A stretch of DNA of 64,000 nucleotides from Comamonas sp. JUb58 (GTDB lineage Bacteria > Pseudomonadota > Gammaproteobacteria > Burkholderiales > Burkholderiaceae_C): positions 59,345 through 123,344 of the forward strand of contig NZ_SOAL01000019.1 in the NCBI RefSeq assembly GCF_004364775.1, written 5' to 3'. Below the pieces are notes generated by a model. The model had not been told where the DNA came from. It searched no databases and saw only the letters and a list, made by a program, of their open reading frames with translations. Of this stretch, positions 32,701 through 41,468 are shown piece by piece (the first letter of the stretch is position 1; the number at the start of each line of letters is the position of its first letter). The position numbers and the translations under genes are program-made.

Positions 32701-35493
32701 GCCGCTTGCACCAACGGCACCGCTGCCAATGGCGTGGAAACCATTTGCGAGCAAGAGGGGCCCACGACGTTTACCGTGCAGCCCGGTGAGGCCTGCGCCG
32801 CCGGCTACGATCCGTCGACCCACAAGGTGACGGTATGTGATGTGGCAAGCGGTACGCCGGTCTACACGGAAGAGCAGCCGGCCGACTGTGCAACGACCAA
32901 TTGTTCGCAAGTGCAGGGCAAGAAGAAGGTGTTTTCTGGTACGGCAACCACGCACCGCGTGACCCTGGTGGGTGACACGGAAGCGGTGCCGCAGTTGGAT
33001 TCCACAGTAGCGATTCCTGTGACCGACCTCGAATCGCCCGCACAGTGCTACAGCGCGACGGAAGCCGCAGGCATGACCTTGCCCGCCAATGGCCGCCCGC
33101 TGCCTGCCAATACGGTGGTGTGGAGCAGCTTGCCTGCCGGGCACCAGGCCTGTACCAAGCTGCCCTGCGATGCCGTGGAGCAAAGCAATGTCTCTGGCGG
33201 CAGCCGCAACTCCCTGGCCGATGTGGCGCAGTACTACTACGGCACCGATCTGCGCCCCGAGTTGGCCAACCTGGTCAAACCGGCTGGCACGGGTGCTGAA
33301 GATGACAAGGTGACCTGGCAGCATATGGCGACCTATGTGATCGGCATGGGCGTCTCGGGCACCTTGAAGTTTGACAAGGACTACAAGAACGGCGCGGGTG
33401 ATTTTGCAGGCATCCGCAATGGCACCAAGACCTGGCCGGTATGGCCGGCGCCGGGCGTCACCAACTATGAGCAGCCCCAGTCCATCGATGACTTCTGGCA
33501 TACCGCCGTCAACGGCCGAGGGCTCTACTTCAGTGCCAACGATCCGCAGGCCATCAAATCGGGCCTGGGCCAGGTGTTTGCCGATATCCGTGCGGCGGTG
33601 GGCTCTGGCGCCGGCGTTGCCGTGTCGTCGGCTGTGGTCGAGACGGGCAATAACTTTGCCTATGGCGCGCTGTACCGCAGCGGCCGCTGGTCCGGCGAAG
33701 TGCAAGCGTATGAGATCAACACGGGCTCGGGCGTCCGCAGCTTGATCCCCAACTGGTCTGCCAAGACCAAGCTGGATGCGCGCGATCTGGTCAGCGATGA
33801 CCGCCAGATCTACTTTATGGACGGCGCGACGTTGAAGGACTTCAACTGGGCCACTTTGGGGGGGCTGCAAAGCCACTTCAATGGCACGGCGGCCCAAGCG
33901 CTGCTGTCCCAGTACAGCCCGATGAGTGATACTCAAAAGACCGCTGCGCTGGGTGAGAACCTGGTGAAGTTCCTGCGTGGTGACCGTACCAAAGAAGGCT
34001 ATGTGCAAGGCGATGACGCCAAGCTTTACCGTAGCCGCGAAAGCCGTTTGGGCGACATCATTGGCTCGCAGCCCCTGTATGTGAGCAAGCCCCAGCGCAA
34101 GTACCGCGATGCGGGCTATGCCGCCTTTCGCCTGGCGCAAAAGGACCGCCGACCCATGGTGTATGTGGGCGGCAACGACGGCATGCTGCATGCCTTCTAC
34201 GCGGACACCGACCTGACCAAGCAAGAGACCATCGGCGGCAAAAGCGTGTACCCCGCTGCGCGTGAAGCCTGGGCCTTTGTGCCCAAGGCCATGATGCCTG
34301 CCATGCCCGCGCTGGCCAGCACCAACTACGACGGCAACCACCGCTACTTTGTTGATGGCTCGCCGGTGACGGCCGACATCTTCCACGATGGCGCCTGGAA
34401 AACCATCCTGGTGGGCGGCTTCAACAAGGGCGGCAGTGGCTACTATGCGTTGGACATCACCGACCCCGAGTCGCCCAAAGCGCTGTGGGAAGCCAGTGCC
34501 TCGACCATGGGCCAAAGCTATGGCAAGCCGCTGATCACCAAGATGCCTGACGGCACCTGGGTGGCGCTGGTCACCTCGGGCTACAACAATGCCGATGGCA
34601 AGGGATATGTCTATGTGCTCAATGCCGGCACCGGTGCGGTGGTCCAGACCATCGCCAACGCCGATGGCTCCGGCATGAAGGACCTGAACAACTTTATGAA
34701 GGACCCCAGCGGCAACAACACCAGCACCTTGTTCTACGGTGGCGACATCCAGGGCAACATCTGGCGTTACCAGTGGGTCAGCGGCAGCTACCAGGGCCAG
34801 AAGGTCGTGCAGCTCAAAGACAAGGATGGCAATGAGCAGCCCATCACCACCCGCCTGGAGCTGGTGCAAAGCCCCAACCGCAGCGCACTGCCACGTATCC
34901 TGGTTGCTACCGGCAAGCTGCTGGGTTTGGGGGACTTGAGCACTACCGACCAGCAGACCATCTATGGCATTGACGATGTGGCTGATGGTTACAGCAACAG
35001 TGGTGCATCGTTCCTGGCGGGCCTCAAGCTGTCGGTGCTGACAAATGTCACTGTCAGTGGCAAGCTGACGCGCAAGCTCCAATGTGCCCCAAGCATGTCT
35101 GATGCGGTGTGCAACGACGCCACCAAGAGCTGGTATGTGAACCTGCCCGACACCGGCGAGCGCGTCAACGTCGATCTGCGCCTAGCCAATACCACCTTGG
35201 TGGTCGCCAGCAATGTGCCGTCGAACGAGCCTTGCGTTGCCGGTGGCAAGGGCTGGATCAACTACCTGGACTTCCAGACCGGCCAGGCCGTGAACACCAG
35301 CACGGGCATGGCCGGCGAATCCGTGGATGGCCTGATCTCGGGCAATGACCTGAGCGCCAACCAAAACGGTGATGTCACCAGCCATGTCTCCCCCAGCCAA
35401 GTGCCAGAGAACCCGATCGACATCAAGATCCCGGTCGCCACGCCCAAGCCGCTGGGCAAGCGCATCAGCTGGCGCGAGCTGGTGAATCAATGA
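29743..35493 (+). CDS. pilY1: PilY1/PilC-family pilus tip adhesin with a large Cys-rich insert
   Basis: This 1916-residue protein is far longer than the ~1,160-residue Pseudomonas PilY1. Residues 1-44 are a signal peptide. A von Willebrand A-like domain follows, with the metal site D74-T-S-D-S78 (DTSDSM). A tyrosine-rich stretch with a duplicated VYQRV..K.RY motif lies around residues 460-575. A block with about 40 cysteines runs about residues 585-1145. The C-terminal beta-propeller domain (ADIRAAVGSGAGVAVSSA, then MVYVGGNDGMLHAFYAD and FFVPKAMMP-like segments) is intact from about 1190 to the end. It is the last gene of the pilin operon and probably the retraction-regulating tip adhesin. 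Confidence 0.9.
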   Translation: MKNIAFADKEKHGNQARTWSPRLLWSLGVAALVAGAVGGSMAIADTIHNPVDISDVPVNTFANQDKPNVMLLMDTSDSMKWTHMPDDWDPTNYSATFFPVGYKSSLCNTLYYNPATKYELPAQPDGTAYSQPSFSGAWVDGYDHSKGTVNLATSFRAYDMYTRFRQESIYDDPAQAAYYFEWMPRVAGITPSFEGPGVTAGACNKVSNSAIKVDNGSLPINQASANINTGSTTAPDGYWIRRGIPAAQQQNFAIWYSFYRTRINMAKSSISLAFNALDNNFRVGFLTGAKPHTSVFKFMPVKDFESTDKANWLQSIQSAPTGGSSPTREALARVGRYYGNKSDSINAAMAPFVDPVISACQRHYAIVTTDGYWNTAQESTPGQGALQLDGSTLVGQQDGPDSDPLYNRPLTGPDGLTPRPIYDGSTSGSLLRRDASIGYTWNACGLDWETIIPGGGTKTETTYKKITKKSVQTQQVTYGTVLGFYKSTSWTEQKAEQKLGFANSKRSYWHVAATKMVYQRVYKHRYTWNSITQSKYRNAMRTTWATERQEPIAKAVYQRVEQKRYFYSYINQAIGEIPFKTTDKSVCEPYGCNLVGNDQWQLVNASCTPGMDGDYMVECQTSEVPASASACSNNGQFVPGQGTISCQGSPGVAPINGPVPACGQIHPDLVASGVSMVLFSNCDSSHSVTSYVTDAQCVNSNAEAPDFKKYDCAKEAVDSPTTNNFCAAGVGGDNVYTVCSAKMPGSSLVDSCPSAAEMADNATKMDQACGAAELHTSNAVPASTCVASTSPTIVACEEPFTTSFGSDAENPANCNGDTVCEMRYSDWGYAASCTPQAPSVSNGWIGIECNSGGGSCTPAGSPPSTANGPVQSCTAASPSPANGCYLVTCQNKTTDPVETPSCSTTPGPSASNGWVSTQCVANHLNNQPVQSCPQANLVTNCRTQSTPTDMAYGACVESGPTSDNGWTTTTCERVEDVTYLRSAADYAACTNGTAANGVETICEQEGPTTFTVQPGEACAAGYDPSTHKVTVCDVASGTPVYTEEQPADCATTNCSQVQGKKKVFSGTATTHRVTLVGDTEAVPQLDSTVAIPVTDLESPAQCYSATEAAGMTLPANGRPLPANTVVWSSLPAGHQACTKLPCDAVEQSNVSGGSRNSLADVAQYYYGTDLRPELANLVKPAGTGAEDDKVTWQHMATYVIGMGVSGTLKFDKDYKNGAGDFAGIRNGTKTWPVWPAPGVTNYEQPQSIDDFWHTAVNGRGLYFSANDPQAIKSGLGQVFADIRAAVGSGAGVAVSSAVVETGNNFAYGALYRSGRWSGEVQAYEINTGSGVRSLIPNWSAKTKLDARDLVSDDRQIYFMDGATLKDFNWATLGGLQSHFNGTAAQALLSQYSPMSDTQKTAALGENLVKFLRGDRTKEGYVQGDDAKLYRSRESRLGDIIGSQPLYVSKPQRKYRDAGYAAFRLAQKDRRPMVYVGGNDGMLHAFYADTDLTKQETIGGKSVYPAAREAWAFVPKAMMPAMPALASTNYDGNHRYFVDGSPVTADIFHDGAWKTILVGGFNKGGSGYYALDITDPESPKALWEASASTMGQSYGKPLITKMPDGTWVALVTSGYNNADGKGYVYVLNAGTGAVVQTIANADGSGMKDLNNFMKDPSGNNTSTLFYGGDIQGNIWRYQWVSGSYQGQKVVQLKDKDGNEQPITTRLELVQSPNRSALPRILVATGKLLGLGDLSTTDQQTIYGIDDVADGYSNSGASFLAGLKLSVLTNVTVSGKLTRKLQCAPSMSDAVCNDATKSWYVNLPDTGERVNVDLRLANTTLVVASNVPSNEPCVAGGKGWINYLDFQTGQAVNTSTGMAGESVDGLISGNDLSANQNGDVTSHVSPSQVPENPIDIKIPVATPKPLGKRISWRELVNQ
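31497..33180 (+). repeat. cysteine-rich imperfect repeat block within pilY1
   Basis: This coding block translates to roughly forty cysteines in about 560 residues, with a recurring unit that ends in NGW and then C. Examples are SVSNGWIGIEC, PSPANGCYLVTC, PSASNGWVSTQC, PTSDNGWTTTTC and the weaker TAANGVETIC. Spacing is about 30-60 residues. Standard PilY1 proteins lack it. Confidence 0.7.
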
Positions 35494-35654
35494 GTGTTGG
35501 GTGAGGGGAAGGGGGGACAGGCTGCTGAGTGGGGGAGGCCGGTTTATCCAGGGACCTATCACCGGCGTGTGCGTATTTGGAGTTGAGCATATCGCCATTC
35601 AAACGCTGGCTTCAGTCAAGCGTTCGAATGCCGAGGTGGCTGGCGCTCAGACCT

Positions 35655-37676
35655 TCAGCGCATTCCGGCATCCACCCCCGGTGCCGCCGCCGGCAGACCC
35701 GTTCCCAGCTGCAGCACCGCCGTTACCATCGTCCCCGCAGGGCTCGATTGCACGCTGAAGCTGGCGCCCAGGCGCTGGGCGCGGGCGGCCATGCTGCGCA
35801 TGCCCACCGATTGGCCAGCGCGTTGCACCGCCTGCACATCAAAGCCCACGCCATCGTCTTCGACCCGCACCAGCAGCTGGTTGGGCTTGGGCTGCGAATA
35901 TTCCACCCGCACCTTGCTGGCATGGCTGTGCTTGATGACGTTGGACAGCGCCTCTTCCACCAGCCGGGTCAGCAACAGGCACTGCAGCGCATTGGGGCGC
36001 TTGCCTTCTTCGACCGTGCCCTGCCACTGCGCGGCAATGCTCCAGTGCGTTTGCACGCCAATTTCATCGAGGATGCGGGTGATGCGGTGGCGCAGCGGCG
36101 CAGCCCATTGCACGGGCGTGTCGGGCACGGACGCGCCGGCGCTGGAGCCGTAGTCGATCAGCTGGTTGAGGTCATCGCGCATGCTTTTGAGCAGGGACAG
36201 CACGCGCTCGCTGCTGATGGTGTCGGGCGACTGCTCGACCAGTGCCATGCTGCGCACCAGCGCACCGCCCAGGCCATCGTGCAGGTCATGGGCCAGGGCC
36301 ATGCGCTCTTGCAGCTTGGCGTTCTCCAGCGCCTGCACATGCTCGCGCTGCAGGGCCTGGGCCAGCTCGCTGCGGGCCGATTCCACCCCCACCTTCAGCT
36401 CGCGGTTAAAGCGCCGCACTTCGTGCATCTGCTTGACCAGCTGGCCACCCAGCAGCAGCATCAGCAGGCCGATCACCAGCACGCCGCTGAGTGCGGCCCA
36501 GTCGCGCGCCACCTGCCAGCGGTCCAGCACCGAGTAGAGGTTGTTCAGCGCCACCAAGGTCAGCAGCAGCCAGATGCAGGCGAGCAGGATATGCGCCAGG
36601 TTGCGCGGCCGCTTGCGCGGAAACCAGGCATGGATCTGGAACTGCAACCCATTGACCAGGAACACCGCCGTCGCGCCCTGCCACACCAGGCTAAAGCCCT
36701 GGCGTGCATGCTCGGCCGGCACCAGGCAGGTGGCAGCGGCGCCAATAAAGGCGAGTCCCCACAAAAAGCGCTCCACCCAGGGCAGCTTCTGCCCCCCAAA
36801 GCGGAAGGTAAAAATGCACACGCTCAGCACATAGCCCAGCAGCGCCACCAGGCTGAAACGGGAGCGGGTCAGCGAATCGGGCCAGGGCCATTGGGTGTCC
36901 GCCAGGTAGGTGCTCAGGTACAGCATCCAGCACAAGGCCATCAGTGCAAACCAGCCATAGGTGCGTGCGCGCCGCTGCAGCAACCAGATGCTGAAGAACA
37001 GCACACCCGCCATCGCACAGAGCACCGCATTGACAAAGTAGACCGTGCGCTGGCGCCATTGCTTGCCCGCCTGTACTTCGGCCACGTCCTGCGGCGCGCC
37101 CAGGCGCAGCTGGCCCAGGCCCGGGCTCAGTGCCCTGCTCCCGACTACGTACACCCAGACATGGTTGATGCCCGGCTGCAGCATGGATTCGGGCAGCAGC
37201 CACCAGCGTGGCACATTCCAGCTGCGCGACAGCGGCTCGACCAGCGAGGCATCGCTCCAGAGCAAATCATGGTTCACATAGACGGCACCGGCCACGCTGA
37301 TGCCATCAATGCCCAACGCGACCGCGCTAGGCGTCACGGCAGACTCGGCATCGAGCACGGGTTGAGCGCTGTCGCAGACGCGCTGCCAGGCGATGCGGTA
37401 CCAGACGGCACCATCGTGCTCGGGCCAGCGGCTGGTCCAGAGATCGGGCAGTTTGACCGGCACCCAACCCTCTGCAGGGGCGGGCAGTTCAGGCTTGAGC
37501 GCGCTGGCGCGTGCCGCATCCACCTGCAGGATCTGTGCCTTGCAGCTGGCAGCGTTGGGGGAGCCGGATTGCGCAGATTGGGCCATCGCAGGCCCAGCCA
37601 ACAGCACAACCAGCAGCGCGAGCAGGTACGCCCCAGCCTGCAGCAGCCAGGGGAGGGGCTTGCCGCGCCCGCTCAC
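35655..37676 (-). CDS. NarX-like sensor histidine kinase with 7TMR-DISM-type sensor
   Basis: This 673-residue membrane kinase has a signal-like N-terminus, a periplasmic jelly-roll-like domain (about residues 45-215), about seven hydrophobic helices (about 220-410) and a coiled stretch. The dimerisation box LAHDLHDGLGGALV (phospho-accepting H near residue 462) and an ATPase domain (LVEEALSNVIKHSHASKV, VEDDGVGFD, GMRSMAARAQRLG) follow. This is the HisKA_3 type that works with LuxR-type regulators. The GTG start overlaps the stop of the regulator gene. The ligand is unknown. Confidence 0.87.
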   Translation of the reverse strand: MSGRGKPLPWLLQAGAYLLALLVVLLAGPAMAQSAQSGSPNAASCKAQILQVDAARASALKPELPAPAEGWVPVKLPDLWTSRWPEHDGAVWYRIAWQRVCDSAQPVLDAESAVTPSAVALGIDGISVAGAVYVNHDLLWSDASLVEPLSRSWNVPRWWLLPESMLQPGINHVWVYVVGSRALSPGLGQLRLGAPQDVAEVQAGKQWRQRTVYFVNAVLCAMAGVLFFSIWLLQRRARTYGWFALMALCWMLYLSTYLADTQWPWPDSLTRSRFSLVALLGYVLSVCIFTFRFGGQKLPWVERFLWGLAFIGAAATCLVPAEHARQGFSLVWQGATAVFLVNGLQFQIHAWFPRKRPRNLAHILLACIWLLLTLVALNNLYSVLDRWQVARDWAALSGVLVIGLLMLLLGGQLVKQMHEVRRFNRELKVGVESARSELAQALQREHVQALENAKLQERMALAHDLHDGLGGALVRSMALVEQSPDTISSERVLSLLKSMRDDLNQLIDYGSSAGASVPDTPVQWAAPLRHRITRILDEIGVQTHWSIAAQWQGTVEEGKRPNALQCLLLTRLVEEALSNVIKHSHASKVRVEYSQPKPNQLLVRVEDDGVGFDVQAVQRAGQSVGMRSMAARAQRLGASFSVQSSPAGTMVTAVLQLGTGLPAAAPGVDAGMR

Positions 37677-38383
37677 TCAATCATTCCCCGGGCGCGCGCT
37701 TCGCGCACAGCCATCATGCGCGAGGAGACCGCCAGCTTGCGGTAAATGCGCTTGACATGGCTCTCCACGGTATGGCGCGACAGATGCACTTCGTCGGCAA
37801 TTTCTCGGTTGCTCATGCCATCGGCCACCAGGCGCAGTATCTCGGCCTCTCGGGGCGTCAGGCCCACATCCGGCTCGCCAACATGGGCGGCTGGTGCAGC
37901 GCTATCGGCGGGCTTGGGCGCGCGCATGGGCAGCAGCTGCAAAATGCGCCGGGCAATAAAGGGATCGATAGGCGCGCCACCGCGCAGCACGCTGCGGATG
38001 GACAGCATCACCTCAAAATCATCGCGCTGCTTGAGCACATAGCCGGTAGCGCCTGCGCGCAAGGCGCTCAGGATCAGCTCTTCCGAGCTCCAGGCCGACA
38101 CCACCAGAATGCCCAGGCCCGGGTCCTCGGCCCGCAGCTCCTCGATCAGCGACTGGCCATTGCCATCCGGCAGGCGCAAGTCCACCAAGGCCAGGCCCAC
38201 CGGCCCTTCGGCCACTACCGCCCGAGCTTCGGCCAGGGTGCTGGTAACGATCAGTGCATCGTTCTCATACCCCAGCTGTTTCAACACCTGGCGCAAGCGT
38301 TCTTGCAGAAGCGGCTCGTCCTCCACAACCAAGACGGGGACAGGCAAAAGAGCATCTTCAACAAGCAACGAGGGTTCAAGCAT
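37673..38383 (-). CDS. LuxR/NarL-family response regulator
   Basis: This 236-residue regulator has a receiver domain (VLVVEDEPLLQERL; phosphoacceptor D68 in ALVDLRLPDGNG; AGATGYVLKQ) and a C-terminal LuxR helix-turn-helix (LTPREAEILRLVADGMSNREI, HTVESHVKRIYRKL). It is the first gene of the pair with the kinase. The divergent lld operon begins 489 bases away, so control of lactate genes is possible but unproven. Confidence 0.9.
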   Translation of the reverse strand: MLEPSLLVEDALLPVPVLVVEDEPLLQERLRQVLKQLGYENDALIVTSTLAEARAVVAEGPVGLALVDLRLPDGNGQSLIEELRAEDPGLGILVVSAWSSEELILSALRAGATGYVLKQRDDFEVMLSIRSVLRGGAPIDPFIARRILQLLPMRAPKPADSAAPAAHVGEPDVGLTPREAEILRLVADGMSNREIADEVHLSRHTVESHVKRIYRKLAVSSRMMAVREARARGMIE

Positions 38384-38582
38384 GGGTAAAAAAACGCGCG
38401 GGCAGACCCCCGCGATGGTATGCGAGTGGGGGAAAAATGCTATCCCTGAAACTGGGGAATTTCCCCGCCTGTGCAGTTGGCCGAGGGCGGGTAAGTGGTC
38501 ACTGCCCGGCCAGCAAGCGGAGGCAAAGCAGTCAGCGATCCCTGTTTGGTTTTTGCCAAGGTGACTATCTTCAGTGGATTAA

Positions 38583-38597
38583 ATTGGTATTACCAAT
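38583..38597. promoter_or_regulatory. putative LldR operator 1
   Basis: ATTGGTATTACCAAT is a perfect 15-bp palindrome with one central base. The downstream TATACCAATT adds a further half-site. TTGGT-ACCAA arms match the operators of FadR-subgroup GntR regulators such as LldR. Confidence 0.7.
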
Positions 38598-38707
38598 ATA
38601 CCAATTAAGCCCTTAAATTGTTAAATTACGGGTTTACCCTGGCAATAAAATCTGTCAATTCCCCAATAATCGCCCAACTTTGCCGCAGATTGGCGATTTC
38701 ATGGTTT

Positions 38708-38722
38708 ATTGGTAATACCAAT
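38708..38722. promoter_or_regulatory. putative LldR operator 2
   Basis: ATTGGTAATACCAAT is a second perfect palindrome with the same arms as the site at 38583. The centres are 125 bp apart, which resembles the two-operator looping arrangement described for E. coli lldPRD. It lies 149 bp upstream of lldP. Confidence 0.7.
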
Positions 38723-38871
38723 TTAGACCAAAGGTCCAACCAACGGCATAGCGAACAAGCCATTCACCTGGCATGTCGCGAAGCAGGGCAGCCTGCTGTG
38801 CGATGTCCTCCGGTGAACAGCCCAAGATCAAGGCGCCTCAAGCGCCCGTCCAATTACTTCGAGACATCGCC

Positions 38872-40554
38872 ATGCAAACTCTCTGGCAGCAAAACTACGA
38901 CCCGGCTGGCAACATCTGGTTGTCGGCCCTGGTGGCCTTGATTCCGATCCTGTTTTTCTTTTTGGCACTGACCAAGCTGCGCCTCAAGGGCTACCAAGCG
39001 GGCACCATCACGGTAGTGCTGGCCCTGGCGGTGGCGTTGTTGTTCTACCGCATGCCCATCAGTGCGGCGCTGGCCTCGGCCGTCTATGGCTTCTTCTATG
39101 GTCTCTGGCCCATCGCCTGGATCATTGTGGCCGCCGTGTTTCTGTACAAGATCTCCGTCAAAACGGGGCAGTTCGATGTGATCCGCTCGTCGATCCTGTC
39201 GGTCACGCCGGACCAGCGCCTGCAGCTCATCCTGGTGGGCTTTTGCTTTGGCGCGTTCTTGGAAGGCGCAGCAGGCTTTGGCGCACCAGTCGCCATCACG
39301 GCGGCCTTGTTGGTGGGCCTGGGCTTCAAGCCGCTGTATGCCGCAGGTCTGTGTCTGATCGCCAACACCGCGCCGGTCGCCTTTGGGGCCATGGGTATTC
39401 CGATCATCGTGGCTGGTCAGGTCTCGGGCGTCGATGCGTTTGCGATTGGCCAGATGGCGGGCCGCCAGCTGCCCTTTATGACCGTGCTGGTGCTGTTCTG
39501 GCTGATGGCCATCATGGATGGCTGGCGCGGTGTGAAGGAGACCTGGCCAGCGGTGCTGGTCGGTGGCGGCTCGTTTGCGATCGTGCAGTTCCTCACCGCC
39601 AACTACATTGGCCCCGAGCTGCCCGATATTACCTCGGCCATCGTGTCCTTGATCGCGCTGACCCTGTTCCTCAAGGTCTGGCAGCCCAAGCGCATCTTCC
39701 GCTTCACGCCTGAGGCGGGTGAGCAGGGTGCTTCGGCCTTGCCCGCAGCGCCTGTGTCCTCGGGCGCGCCACTGACGGCCATGGCCGTCATCAAAGCCTG
39801 GTCGCCCTTCATCATCCTGACTGCGATGGTCACGGTCTGGAGCATCAAGCCCTTCAAGGCGCTGTTTGCGGCAGGCGGCCCGCTGGCGGCTACCGTCATC
39901 AATATTCCGGTGCCGTTTCTGCACAACCTGGTCGAGAAGACGCCGCCCGTCGTGGCCGCTGCCGCGCCTTATGGCGCCGTCTACACCTTCAACTGGCTGC
40001 TGGCCACCGGCACCGCCATCCTGATTGCGGCGCTGATCACTATTGCCTTCACCCGCCTGTCGCCGTCCAAGGCGGTCGCAACCCTGGCCGAGACCTTCAA
40101 GGAACTGGCCGTGCCGATCTACTCCATCGGCATGGTGCTGGCCTTTGCCTTTGTCGCCAACTACTCGGGCCTGTCGGCCACCCTGGCGCTGGCTTTGGCG
40201 CATACGGGCCAGGCCTTCACCTTCTTCTCGCCCTTCCTGGGTTGGATTGGTGTGTTCCTGACGGGGTCGGACACCTCTGCCAATGCGCTGTTTGCCGCAC
40301 TGCAAGCCACCACCGCGCAGCAGCTGGGCCTGCCCCAGGTGCTGACCGTCGCGGCCAACACCACCGGCGGCGTGACTGGCAAGATGATCTCGCCCCAGTC
40401 CATCGCCATTGCCTGCGCCGCTGTGGGCCTGGCGGGGCGGGAATCGGACCTGTTCCGCTTCACCGTGAAGCACAGCCTGATCTTCGCCGTCATCATTGGT
40501 TTGATGACTACGCTGCAGGCCTATGTGTTTCCGTGGATGATTCCAGGTCATTGA
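38872..40554 (+). CDS. lldP: L-lactate permease
   Basis: This 560-residue LctP-family symporter imports lactate with protons; E. coli LldP has 551 residues. [20 protein letters not shown] opens the protein as in homologues. [20 protein letters not shown] (about residues 123-142), [15 protein letters not shown] and [17 protein letters not shown] are conserved family segments. Around a dozen membrane helices are visible. ATG 38872 gives the family N-terminus; an earlier in-frame start at 38773 adds unrelated residues. It is the first gene of the lldPRD-dld operon. Confidence 0.93.
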   Translation: MQTLWQQNYDPAGNIWLSALVALIPILFFFLALTKLRLKGYQAGTITVVLALAVALLFYRMPISAALASAVYGFFYGLWPIAWIIVAAVFLYKISVKTGQFDVIRSSILSVTPDQRLQLILVGFCFGAFLEGAAGFGAPVAITAALLVGLGFKPLYAAGLCLIANTAPVAFGAMGIPIIVAGQVSGVDAFAIGQMAGRQLPFMTVLVLFWLMAIMDGWRGVKETWPAVLVGGGSFAIVQFLTANYIGPELPDITSAIVSLIALTLFLKVWQPKRIFRFTPEAGEQGASALPAAPVSSGAPLTAMAVIKAWSPFIILTAMVTVWSIKPFKALFAAGGPLAATVINIPVPFLHNLVEKTPPVVAAAAPYGAVYTFNWLLATGTAILIAALITIAFTRLSPSKAVATLAETFKELAVPIYSIGMVLAFAFVANYSGLSATLALALAHTGQAFTFFSPFLGWIGVFLTGSDTSANALFAALQATTAQQLGLPQVLTVAANTTGGVTGKMISPQSIAIACAAVGLAGRESDLFRFTVKHSLIFAVIIGLMTTLQAYVFPWMIPGH

Positions 40555-40622
40555 AGGTCGCTGCGCCATCGCTGTTGATGGCGCCCGCGACGAGAACACA
40601 CCACACCTGAAAGCTCTCCCCC

Positions 40623-41399
40623 ATGCGCCTCGCTGACCACGTCGTTGAAAAACTGCTTGCCCTGGTGCAGGCCCGTGGGCTGCAGCCGGGCCAGCGTCTG
40701 CCGGCAGAGCGGCAACTGGCGCTGGAGCTGGGGGTGTCGCGTACCTCAGTGCGCGAGGCGCTGCAAAAGCTCATCAGCCAAGGGGTGCTGTCTGCTCGGC
40801 GGGGCGATGGCACCTATGTGCAGACGGTGCCATCGGCCGATTGGCTGCAAGAGGCCATGGCGCCGCTGGCGGGACTGATCGAATCCGACCCCAACTACCG
40901 CTACGACGTGCTGGAAACCCGCCATGCGCTGGAGAGCAGCACCGCCTGGCTGGCCGCGCAGCGCGCCACCGCGCAAGACAAGGAACGCATCCAGCGCTGC
41001 TTTGATGTGATGATCGAGCACCAGCAAAGCGGCCATGCCGAGCTGGCTGCGCGCGCCGATGCGCAGTTCCACCTGGCGATTGCCGAGGCCTCGCACAACC
41101 TGGTGCTGGTGCAGGTGATGCAAAGCCTGTTCACCGTGGTGCTCTCTACCGTGGAGCGCAACCGCCACGACATGTTCCGCCTGAGCGCCCCGGTCACCCT
41201 GCAGCAGCTCACCGTGCAGCACCAAAGCTTGATGCAGGCGATTCTGGAGGGCGACGCGCAGCGCGCCCGCGCCTGCATTGGCGAGCACCTGGAGCATGTG
41301 CGCCACACCATCCAGCAGATGGACGAAGAGCGCGCGCGCCGCGAGCGATCGATGCGCCTGCCGGCTGAGCTGATGCCCAGCCTGCCCGGCGCGCCATGA
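40623..41399 (+). CDS. lldR: lactate-responsive GntR-family regulator
   Basis: This 258-residue regulator has a winged helix at the N-terminus (GQRLPAERQLALELGVSRTSVREAL, ARRGDGTYVQ) and an all-helical FadR-type (FCD) ligand domain with the metal histidine motif HLAIAEASHN. It sits between lldP and lldD, as in E. coli, and two matching operators lie upstream. L-lactate is expected to relieve repression. Confidence 0.9.
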   Translation: MRLADHVVEKLLALVQARGLQPGQRLPAERQLALELGVSRTSVREALQKLISQGVLSARRGDGTYVQTVPSADWLQEAMAPLAGLIESDPNYRYDVLETRHALESSTAWLAAQRATAQDKERIQRCFDVMIEHQQSGHAELAARADAQFHLAIAEASHNLVLVQVMQSLFTVVLSTVERNRHDMFRLSAPVTLQQLTVQHQSLMQAILEGDAQRARACIGEHLEHVRHTIQQMDEERARRERSMRLPAELMPSLPGAP

Positions 41400-41468
41400 T
41401 GGGCGTTGCGCCAGACCACATAACGACACACCAGCCCGAGACAAACACCCAGCCCTGAGAGAGCCAGC

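Larger units (their letters stand above)
38384..38871. other. lld upstream regulatory region
   Basis: This 488-base region separates the response regulator from lldP. It contains the two identical-armed operators listed separately. Between them the DNA is AT-rich and should contain the lldP promoter; I could not place a convincing -35/-10 pair. I see no gene. Confidence 0.5.

Noticed and set aside
32467..35082. 871-codon antisense frame under pilY1
   Set aside because: Shadow of the strongly supported pilY1; no signal peptide, domain or ribosome site.
35529..37745. 738-codon frame opposite the sensor kinase
   Set aside because: Translation lacks recognisable domains and overlaps a well-supported kinase.
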